From Clavelina lepadiformis (taxonomy: Eukaryota; Chordata; Ascidiacea; Aplousobranchia; Clavelinidae), in the NCBI RefSeq assembly GCF_947623445.1, contig NC_135247.1, positions 18,664,501 through 18,728,500 on the forward strand: 64,000 nt of DNA, given 5' to 3'. A program made the position numbers and the translations under genes. Positions 54,905 through 64,000 of this stretch are shown piece by piece. The notes beneath the pieces were generated by a model. That model was not told where the DNA came from and did no database searches. It saw only the letters and a list, made by a program, of their open reading frames with translations. Within the stretch, counting starts at the first letter, position 1; each line of letters begins with the position of its first letter.

Positions 54905-56934
54905 TATTGCTTTCGACCGGACAAGAAACATGCGTGCGCAATTTATCACTTCTTGAAGAGGGTAGAAATTGCAGAAAGTTTTGCGACACAAACTCTGACT
55001 GCAGAAGTTCTTCGAAACAATGCCTGTGCGATGATGTTTGTGGAAAGTCTTGCTATAACCCAAGTAAGACATAATACGCAATTAAGACGATACCATTCCT
55101 TTTACTGGCACTCTTCGTTAAGCTGCCTTGGCACAAAACGAAGTGTTTTTGCTTCGAAATGAAGCAACCTAGAAACACGACTTCGTGGTGACAACTGGCA
55201 AACAATATACTTTGCAAAACAATATACTCCAACAAACGAATACTTGGAAACGTCATCGTCTTTTATGTGCATGAACGCAATACTCGTCTGCCATTAGATT
55301 TGTTGCAAATATCATCATACCTTAGATGTTACGATCAAATATGGTTTGTTTAAGACGCCCCATGCGAAGCTCTCGAACCTGTCGAAAACGCCGTAATAGA
55401 AGGAGAAAGAGCCTATGGAAATGAGGTCATCTACACATGCAATGATGGATATGTTTTAGTCGGCAGCAGTAAGAGAACTTGCCGATCCGACAAGAAATGG
55501 ACGGGTTCAGCACCGTACTGCAAAGGTAAATGAAACCACTGAGCAAGTAAGAATTTATTTTATCTGCAGTTCCACAGTAGTTGCAGAGTAAATCAATAAC
55601 TTTAATTTCAATTCTCTGCATCGGTTATGTGTCATCAGCTGTTTGTTCGACTCCCATGCGCACGTCAAGCTCATATCCAGAAACAAGCAAAGACGTTTAT
55701 GAAACTGGAGATGTTGTCACTTACAGCTTCCGCTTTGGTAAGTGTGTTTGCTGTAAAGTTTCAAAACGCAGCCTTCAAGTGATAAATTGTAGTGGCGTAA
55801 GCCCTGCGTCTTTGACTTGAAGTCTAATGCATAGCCCATAGTAAATGTAGATTGTCAGAGTTAATGCAAAAAGGCTTCGGTGAAATATTTACGAATTGTG
55901 GACACACACACATGCACACACACCTTTCTCACATGACGTTAAAACAGGTTTTATTTTATCCGGAAATCCCAACATAACCTGCACATCAGATGGTTGGACG
56001 GAACCAAGGTACCTTTGCTCCAAAGTAAATTGTAAATCGCCCAGCGAAATAAACAATGGTTATTACGGAAGGGGACGACTTTTTCTTCGGCAGCAGAGTT
56101 TTTATCATTTCATTTTTATCATTTTTATCAGTTTTTATCGTTTTTATCATTTTTATCATTTGGTATGTTGTCATTGTACAGTATTTATGCCCCTTCGACA
56201 AAAACAAAATTGAAAAAAAAACTGCATGAACAATCAAGCATTATAAAAATATTTTCATTCCTTTTTTATAGGTGACGAATGTAGTATTCCGGATTCTTAT
56301 CAAAACGGAGGAACTTGTATCAACAGGATAGATGATTACACTTGTTTTTGCGGGCACGGATACGAAGGAAAGGATTGCTCAATACGTAAGCAACATTCAA
56401 ATCATGCATAAGAAGTACTGATATGTAACATCATAGTTTTCATAAGGAATCTATGTAGCTTGAATAAATGCATTCTCAGGCCTTGATTGCTTGGTGCCTC
56501 CTGCGCCAACCGATGGATCCGTTTCACCGTCATCGGGCAACAGAGTGTTATTGGATGGGACAATTACTTACTCATGCGATCCAGGTTACTTCATGAAAAA
56601 TCAGCTACATGGGACGTTGAAAGCAACATGTCTGAGGAGCGGGAATTGGAATCGACCCACCCCAGTCTGTGAAGGTAGCCTACTTATAAGAAACCTGTGT
56701 TGTCAAAAGGCTTTCATATTCTGCTGTAATACTTAAACCTGTGCAGAGAGTCGATGTATTGTTCCTCAAACACCGGCTCACGGAACCTTGTCAAGATCTG
56801 CTGGGGAAAAAGTCCCCGCAGACAGAAGTGTTTCATTTACATGTGATGAAGGCTATACAATGATCGGACAACCAACCATATATTGCCGACGCTCCGGAAC
56901 TTGGTCAAATGAGTTTCCTGAGTGTGTGGATTAG
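54905..56934 (+). CDS. Gene 3B: WAP-CCP-EGF-CCP segment without its own signal exon
   Basis: Exons are WAP 54905-55063 (NCRKFC, CLCDDVCGKSC, eight-Cys pattern intact), CCP 55355-55525, split CCP 55639-55737 plus 55948 to about 56040, EGF 56272-56385, CCP 56480-56674 and CCP 56747-56934 ending TAG. It is paralogous to gene 2B but lacks the leader exon and the whole MAM domain. Its first exon has a TTTTGCAG acceptor in phase 1, compatible with the last intact CCP of gene 3 (53181), so it may now be the 3' part of gene 3. EGF Cys is Tyr at 56298-56300. Confidence 0.55.
56098..56165. repeat. (TTTTTATCA)n AT-rich repeat at MAM deletion site
   Basis: Imperfect TTTTTATCA units occupy the place where gene 2B continues into the CCP end and MAM exons. 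The repeat sits at the deletion breakpoint. Confidence 0.75.
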
Positions 56935-57356
56935 TAAAAGTATTACTTGGCATATCATTGCTGCATGTAAGTTGCAAATTGTTCTTTGCTTTTTTGACAA
57001 ACACTTTGAAACGTTTAGAACGACAATGCACTGACTCCGGGGATTGTCATTTTCCTTTCGACTACAAAGGAAGAACCTATAAGTCTTGTATTGAATCTAA
57101 AATTGGTCTCACTGACTGGTGTTCCTTCACTGCAGAGTATGATGATGAATGGGACAGATGTGACAAGTCTTGTCCTTGTGCGTTTTACTTTGTTGTTGTT
57201 CCTGCTCGCACTATTGTGGGGTCGATCAGATTTACTTATGTGGCTGGTGACAGCATCACGTATTCATGCGAAGCTGGATATAATATGATGGGACCAGCCA
57301 CGATAGTTTGTCAGAATACTGGAAAGTGGAGCAGCAACCCACCAAGCTGCGTATGA
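56922..57356 (+). CDS. Fibronectin type II plus CCP ORF, second copy
   Basis: Same arrangement as 36473-36907, including the lack of an ATG and the overlap with the preceding CCP stop. FN2: CHFPFDYKG, LTDWC, EWDRCDKSC. CCP: SITYSCEAGYNM, KWSSNPPSC. The frame has stayed open in both copies, which argues for coding function. Poly(A) signal at 57517-57522. Confidence 0.62.
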   Translation: MCGLVKVLLGISLLHVSCKLFFAFLTNTLKRLERQCTDSGDCHFPFDYKGRTYKSCIESKIGLTDWCSFTAEYDDEWDRCDKSCPCAFYFVVVPARTIVGSIRFTYVAGDSITYSCEAGYNMMGPATIVCQNTGKWSSNPPSCV

Positions 57357-58953
57357 ACGTGTTATCAGCTCTACCGCATATCTTTGTGGTTGTCTATAAA
57401 ACCTCAAACACTTAAGACTGTTGGGAGTGGTTTAGTCGTAATGATAGTTTAGTTTAGTCGTAATGACTTAAGACTGTTAGCAATGGTGTCGTTGTAATGG
57501 TAAACGATCTTCTTCTAATAAATGATTTTTTTCAATGACTTCGTGTGCTATAGCCTGGTACACTGGCATGGTATGGCTTCGTGCCGTCTGTACAGTATAT
57601 TAAAATTGTAAGAAATATGAAATATATTTGGTGAAAGGTTTGACCAAGCACAGTGTTTATTACTTAGCAGTTGTTGTTGTTTTTACACTTTAGGCGTTTA
57701 CGGTTTACGTTTACTTTACGGTTTACACTTTAGGCCTACACCTGAAGTGTAAAAAGCTTCACAAATGATCAGATATATCCTTAGCTTTCGTGACCCTCAG
57801 CAATGAGTATGGTCATGTGCGGTCAGTCTACTTTGACGTTGAGCGAGAAAGTAGGTTGGATTGTGGTGCGCAGTTTTAATCACTTGTTTCATTAGAAAGA
57901 AACCAAGCTTTTATGTACAGCATGTTTGTTGTGGGAGTGCTTTGAAGATGAGAACCTTTGAGGAATTATGGCTGTTAAACAATGTATCAAGTCTGGTAGG
58001 AAGGGTTAGTTGTACTTCAATTGCAAACATAAGCTGGAATAACTGACAGAGTTTACACAAACCTCAGTGTTGTTGTTGGTTGCATAATGGAAAATACCAT
58101 TGCTTTAAAACGCGCTGATTACTCTAGAAGAGAAGCGTGTACACGTCACTGGAAATACACGCGCCTGAGGGTGAGGTCACAACTTACTACGAGTTAATTC
58201 AAAACACATGATCATCAATAAACATCCTAAATCGTATCACTTTATTATCAACTTGTTCCACACTTCTCGCAGTCGTCTAATCATACAGGCCGCGATTTTC
58301 AACGAAATTATTGGCAGCTTACCTGTAGCACAGGAAAAGAATTTTTTTTAAACATTTCAAAAATCTTTGCTGCAGGTAACATTCTTGTTCGGCGTGTAAT
58401 ATGTAAATTAGCTCAGATAAACTATTTTTCCAATCTCTCATATTAACGATGTGTTGATAACTTACACGCTTTAGATCATCTTCACGTATTGTTCGAGCTT
58501 CAAATTCCGTCTTACCTTTGTTGTATCAAAATGAAAGGCCGCAAAATACGTACTGGTCAGTTTTGTACAGAATAAAAACAATCTTAGTATTAAGCGCAGT
58601 GAAAGAACTTCGACCTCAAAGAGAATTGATTTGACGAACTCATATTTAGTCTTTGTATTTGGTGACGAAATCCCACATTTGCTTTGCACCGTTTGTTGAC
58701 TTTCTTCAAATATAGCCTCAAGTGATTGTGCAAAAGGGAATTTTTTACGACGGTTCCTGAAACTTATAATCTCAAAACGGAATCGTAAAGTTATTTCAGG
58801 ATCGTTAATGCGCAAACCACAACAAAAAGTTTTCAAACGAAACCGCGATAAATTTTTTCAGCGAGTTCGCCCGTTCAAATCGCTCCAGGCAATTAAACAT
58901 ACGCTTATAAGATTCCTTTAATGTTAAAGAAAGAAAATTTAGTTTCAGAAAAC
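57357..58953. repeat. Intergenic segment before gene 4
   Basis: Third copy of the array border. It has neither the minisatellite nor the transposon of 37798-39838. It contains a small local duplication around 57420-57480 (ACTTAAGACTGTT twice) and another at 57690-57740 (GGTTTAC repeats). The 64-codon ORF of the other copies is frameshifted. Confidence 0.6.
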
Positions 58954-60907
58954 ATGGAGATCAAGTTTTGTCAAGTTTGTGCAGTAATCGTTTTGCTTTC
59001 AACAACTTACCAAAGTAAACGAGTATTTCATATGGTATTATATTAGTCAAACATATTAAAATTAGTAAAAAACTATCTGTTTGTGGAAGCCATTTTTGAT
59101 TGTGCTACTTTTGATTCTTGTTTCAAAGTCTCAGCTCAGTGTCCAAGAAGAAACCAAACAAAGGCAGATGCTGTAGGACGACCTTGTCGTAAGCCCTGTC
59201 CATCACAAGCTCAGTGTAAAGATGGAAAAATATGTCGCTGTGATCATGAATGTGGAATGTCTTGCATCAATATGAGTGAGTTATAATGTGTTCCTGATAA
59301 AGCTGGAATGTAAAAGTGAATGAAATTGTGCCTACAGTAAAGTCATAAAAACAAAATTATTTTAACATGTAGAGCATGTACGGTCAGCGAAATTTTAACT
59401 TTTTCCCTTGAAACAATTTAACAAGTTTTCGTGCAATGTTATGGAGTTATGTAGTTGAAAAATAAAAACAAAAGTTGACATAATATTTAACACTATTTAT
59501 AGATAACTTATGCGGTCTACCATCGGTGACACCAAATATGGCAAGAGTTCGCGTTTATCGAAGACACTCCAACGGATCACTCGTATTGAAACCGTCGCCA
59601 CCTTACCAGTATGATGACATGGCTGAGTATGAGTGTGCGCCTGGTTACCGTTTAGAAGGATCTCAAAATTTTAACTTATGCCATGGAAGAAAAAGTTGGA
59701 CTAGATTGGCGGTTTGTGCTCGTAAGTGAATGTCAATGAACATCAAAGATAAAGTCGTTCAAAACGCGTCACAATGAAGCGTTTTATGATATGTTGCTGT
59801 AACTAAACCATTTGCTATTATCTCCAATACAACAAAGTCGTTGCACATAAACTTGTTACTTTGATTTCAGGAAGTTGCCGCAAGTTTGACGAAGAAAAAG
59901 TTTTGCGAAATCTCATGATATGCGGAACAAATTGTGTGACAAGTTCAGAGTGCACGGAAGACATGAGTTGTGTGTGTGATGGGTATTGTGGTAGGACTTG
60001 TGTGAACCCAGGTGATATATTTACACGGAATAATATCAATCATCTTTATTTTTATGTAACTCTCATTGACTAAGTGTTATATTTCAAATCTTATTTTTCA
60101 AAGATATCGATTGCGGGGAAGCCCCACCATCCACACACGCTTCAATCAAATATGACGGGGAAGGATTTCAACGGAGAGCTTACTACCGGTGTGACGTCGG
60201 ATTTTATCCTCAGTCCGGAGATTTAACGAGGAAATGCACAGGAGGAGGAACCTGGAGTGGAAGATTGATCAACTGCGCTCGTGAGTAATTTTCCAAGGTC
60301 ATGTTGAAAAATCAACCTTAGATTTTAAACGTTTTCTAGGAACAAAAATGATCGATTTGATTTGAATGCTAAAATGTTATAGCTACAACTTGTGGTGATC
60401 CATTGCCTTCTATTCGATCGATGGGTGGCGACATTGTGCAGTATCAGCATGGCCCATATTTGGTTGGACACCAAGTGACGTTTCAGTGTTCTCCAGGACA
60501 AAGGTTTCTAGGAGACAGCGTTCAAACGTGCATGGAAGACGGACAGTGGAGTGGATTAAACGCAATTTGTGATTTGATTGGTGAATGAACCTTTTGTGGA
60601 CTTGGAAAATATTTAAACTATGCTTTGTTGGAGTTTTAATCGAATGCCTTAAAATGAAAGTAGTATTTAGTGAGACTGAATTTTAGCAGCGTAGTTGTAA
60701 TTTGTCGTGGTTTTTATTTAGATGATGAATCAAGATGTCCGCATCCTGGAGTTCCAATAAACGGTAATCTCTTGACAAGGAGCAACTTCACGGTGGGAAC
60801 GATGATTGAGTTTGAATGTGATGAAGGATACTCGATGATTGGAGATCGACAACAAGAATGTTTTTACTTCCTACAGTGGAGCGATGGTGGTGCTCCGAAA
60901 TGCATAG
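58954..60907 (+). CDS. Gene 4 N-terminal exons: signal peptide, WAP, CCP, WAP, CCP, CCP, CCP
   Basis: Exons are 58954-59014, 59129-59275, 59503-59721, 59871-60011, 60104-60280, 60383-60580 and 60722-60907. The donor of the first WAP exon is GTGAGT. Cysteine patterns are complete. Confidence 0.87.
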
Positions 60908-63900
60908 GTGTCGTATTGAGCTCATCGTAATAGCAAAAGTGTAAACTGTATCTTTATACATCAGATAAAGTTTAGAATATAATTAAGTCTCTCAATCTGG
61001 CAAAGAAAGGTGCGCAATATAGTACGTACTAATGGGTGCGTGTTCAAAGTTCAAAAGCTACAGAAACGTTTCATTTTCTTAACGTATGAAACTGCGTTTT
61101 TTTCAGACCCTCGATACCCTGCCAGCAATTCAGCTCCTTTACGTCGACTTCAAGGAAATCTGGAAACAACTGAAGATCTTGTCCACAGCCACAGCCTGGG
61201 TCATTCATTATTATCAACATCAACAATATTGCATGAAACAATCTTTGTTATTGATATTTCTGAAGATGTCAGTGATGAAACTCTTAGAGTTTCCCTGAAT
61301 TTTGCTGAGAATCTTGTAATTGAGGTTGGTAAACATTTACATGTTTTTAAAGTAGGCCTACATAATTGCTATCTTGTATATAGACCAGCATCAAAGTGTT
61401 TGTGAAAACAAATTGATTTTTAAATTTACAGGCAAGCAGAGACAACTACTTGAAATGCGCCATCATTGTTTTTGCTTCAGGATCTAAAGTTGTCCTGAGG
61501 TTTGCTTCAGTTCCTACGCAAGAAGTAATTCAATCGCTGAGAACTATTTTAGCAGACAGAGGTAAAGAAAAAGGTTAAAGGAAAAAGAGAAGTTGAAACA
61601 AAAATTAATGTTTATAAAATGAGCTTTAAATAATAAAAAATGTTATCAACTCGTGTTTTGGCGCAGAAAAGTTCGTGTAAAATGTTGGTGAGCTGAGAAA
61701 CACTGCGGAGGGGTTTGCGAAAATTACGGGAAGTCTATTCAAGGATCGCCCAAAACATTTCGGAAAACATGAAGAATATTTTCTTGTTTATCAATGGTAA
61801 AAGGAGTATATGTGCGTCATCAACTCAGTTATACCCAAGATTTTAGTTACAGATTATTTTTAATTTTTTAAGGTCAACATTTTCCAGGACTGATTTCCCC
61901 AAAAATCGTGATGCAAGATTTTATAGATGGATTGTCAAAAAATTTGCTAAACGTACATTTGTATGGATTTCATCTACAAACTTTTAATTTAATAAATAAT
62001 ATGTTTAAATTTTCGCGAGCGCTTTTATAGTCAACACTTAAACATAAATGTTTCGATATTTTATGTTTTGGATTTATCTAACTTATTTTTGGTTTGAATT
62101 TTGTTCACATTTTACACCAGGAATGACGCAATATGTTTTAGATTTACGTAATAGCATTTGGATCAAATGTTCATGAGAGTGCCACCTATGACGAACTCCA
62201 ATCCCTAACTTATCCCAGACACTTACTTTTGGTCAATCCAACTTCCATTGAAGTACCCGATACTTTAAAGGGCCAAGGTTAGTTCTAATTTAGCAGTTCA
62301 ATTGTAAAGGTTATTACTCAGTTCTACTGAAATATTTTTAAACGAGAAAAGTTCAACATGTGGTTAAAATTTGAAACAAATTTGAAAATCATCATATTAA
62401 ATTAAAACATGAACTAATATAAATGTTTTCAAACCAATGTCTACTTTTGCTAAAATCAAAATCAATTCAATTTTCGCAGTAAAATTTCAAAATTAGCTAA
62501 AATCCAAAGAACTACGATTTAAACAAGACTAACAAAATGCTTCTATAGACTTTTGTCAATGCGGAATATCTGGAGATGTTGGAAATGTGAAGAAAAGAGC
62601 AAGTATTGGCAGAGTTGTAAAAGGAACAGAAGCAAATTTGGCAGCTTGGCCTTGGCAAGTTCTAATAGCCGAAAATCGGGCAAGAGTTTCATACGTGAGC
62701 TTGATTATTTACATATATACAAACTCTCAGCTAAAACTTCGAGTTTGCCTAAAAGATGTTCCGTTTGTAGACATATCGCCGTGTGAGAGGCGGTGGGTCT
62801 TTAATCAACCATCGATGGGTTCTCGCAGCTGCTCATGTCTTTCATGGCATGGCAAGACCAAGAGATTGGGCGCACAATATCTTGCTTACGTTTGGTTGGT
62901 TGAATTTCATTGAAAGATTGTTTTGTAAAACAACAAAGCGTTGATTAAACTTGTTGTGTAACAATTGTTTGAAAGGAATTCGACAGTTACCGGAAAACGA
63001 TCAATCTCAGCTTTCTTCACATGTACAAGTTTTTCGAGCAGAGAAGATTTATGAGCACGAAAACTTTTCCATCAACACATTTGATTACGACATAGCTTTA
63101 GTAATTTTTGTTTAATCAAATAGCATTAGAAGTTTGATGAAACCAGAATATGTTGCAACTGAAAAGTGTTTCAAAACAAGAGCTATATCTTGAATGTTTG
63201 AAATCAACTTTTTTCTGAAAACACTGACGAACAAAATCGATATGTTGCTACAGATTCTTGTAGGCAGAGAATTGAAGCAACTTGGCTTGTACTGGCACGA
63301 AACTGGAATTGCAGGTTGGGTGAATTATACGTCATATGTGAGACCAGTGTGCTTGCCATGCATGGATGGAAATTGCGTCAGTGAATATTTGGAGAGAAAT
63401 GAAAGGACGTTGTTTGGGAGAAAGATTTCAGGAAGTGATAAATGCAAAACTGAAGGTAGGTCATGTACAATTGCAGAAAATATATTTTTTTAAATAATTT
63501 TGTCCATAAATTGAAGCTTAAACTTGTTTTAGGCGACTGGTTGATCGAAAAAGGAGAACTTGAAAGAAAATCTGTTTTAACAGTCGTTACTGGTTTTGGT
63601 GAAACAAGGATTCGTAATCCTTCCGATTTTGATTTTAAAGTTTCGAAATTTTTAAACCAAGCACTAATTCGACTTCATAACGATGAAAGGTAACTCCACA
63701 GTAGATTTCATTTTTCAGAAGCTTGATCCGAATGATTGGAACAAATATGAAAAATGAGATCTGCGACTGTCATTTTCACTGTCACTGTTACTGTCACTGG
63801 AAAAAATATAAAAAAATTTGAAGTTGCTGTGCTCTTAGAGCTTTTTAAACATGAAACGGTTTACGAAGTGTTAAATTTATTTCATAATTTTTCAGGTGCA

Positions 63901-64000
63901 ATCGAAGTATTGCCCAAATGAGAAAACAAGGTTTACCGGAAGGAATTACGTTTACTGACCAAATGATTTGTGGAGTTGGGGGAAACCCTGATATTATAAC
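58954..64000 (+). CDS. Gene 4: factor B/C2-like protease, 3' truncated by window
   Basis: Fourth paralogue, with 18 exons visible from the signal peptide to the middle of the catalytic-Ser exon. Exon lengths equal the other genes except for one extra base in the third vWA exon, which breaks the frame. Thus either gene 4 is a pseudogene, this exon is skipped with frame loss, or the base is a sequencing error. The rest is well preserved, so inactivation would be recent. Confidence 0.8.
61107..62277 (+). CDS. Gene 4 von Willebrand factor A exons, with frameshift
   Basis: Exons are 61107-61324, 61432-61561, 61667-61796 (130 bases, against 129 elsewhere), 61873-61952 and 62142-62277. The insertion is an extra G in GGAGGGGTTTGCG at about 61708-61715. 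It shifts the frame and leads to a stop at the end of the exon. Confidence 0.8.
62549..64000 (+). CDS. Gene 4 S1 protease exons (incomplete)
   Basis: Exons are 62549-62694, 62771-62894, 62976-63100, 63254-63455, 63533-63689 and 63896 to the window end. The His motif reads LAAAH instead of LTAAH. The Asp motif FDYDIAL is present. The window ends before the catalytic Ser. Confidence 0.83.

Overview
This is intron-rich animal nuclear DNA, AT-rich, with GT-AG introns mostly of 100-700 bp. It carries no prokaryotic gene organisation. The proteins are mosaics of extracellular modules: CCP/sushi, WAP-like, vWA, S1 protease, C-type lectin, TSP1, EGF, MAM and fibronectin type II. The core is a complement factor B/C2-like protein (CCPs, vWA, serine protease). 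Together with compact genes and a possible spliced-leader acceptor just before the start codon, this suggests an invertebrate deuterostome, most likely an ascidian tunicate. The species assignment is an inference and is not proven here.

The window is a + strand tandem array of four copies of one large gene. Gene 1 starts at 46, gene 2 at 14405, gene 3 at 40520, and gene 4 at 58954 (cut off by the window end inside the protease). Each begins with the same block of 19 exons: signal peptide, WAP, CCP, WAP, three CCPs, vWA (five exons), S1 protease (seven exons). In genes 2 and 3 this block gives a 978-residue factor B-like protein ending at an in-frame stop directly followed by AATAAA. Phase-compatible splice sites just before that stop let the transcript skip it and continue into a long tail: WAP, CCP, then a lineage-specific series of CCP, C-type lectin, TSP1 and EGF modules. 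In gene 2 the phases of all intact exons sum to an open frame of about 2,800 codons.

Layout: gene 1 with a triplicated three-CCP cassette (46-10922, 3' end unclear); a collapsed relic of another gene copy (about 11866-12268); a small single-CCP secreted gene (12395-12803); intergenic repeat; gene 2 (14405-31367) with a recent internal 3.44-kb tandem duplication; a hAT-type MITE (31881-32651); gene 2B (33253-36485: WAP, CCPs, MAM, EGF, CCPs) and a fibronectin-II/CCP ORF (36473-36907); an 8-bp minisatellite; a TIR transposon (38016-39838); gene 3 (40520-53181), whose lost 3' end is replaced by sequence leading into gene 3B (54905-56934, no signal exon of its own, no MAM) and a second FN2/CCP ORF (56922-57356); then gene 4 (58954-64000).

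The array is evolving fast. Copies differ by module gain and loss, lost cysteines, frameshifts, lost splice sites and transposon insertions. Nearly all extracellular-module exons are in symmetric phase 1, so broken modules can be skipped without losing the frame. The likely common job is humoral innate immunity: a C3-convertase-type protease (CCP-vWA-S1) with optional sugar-binding and adhesive modules attached to the same chain.
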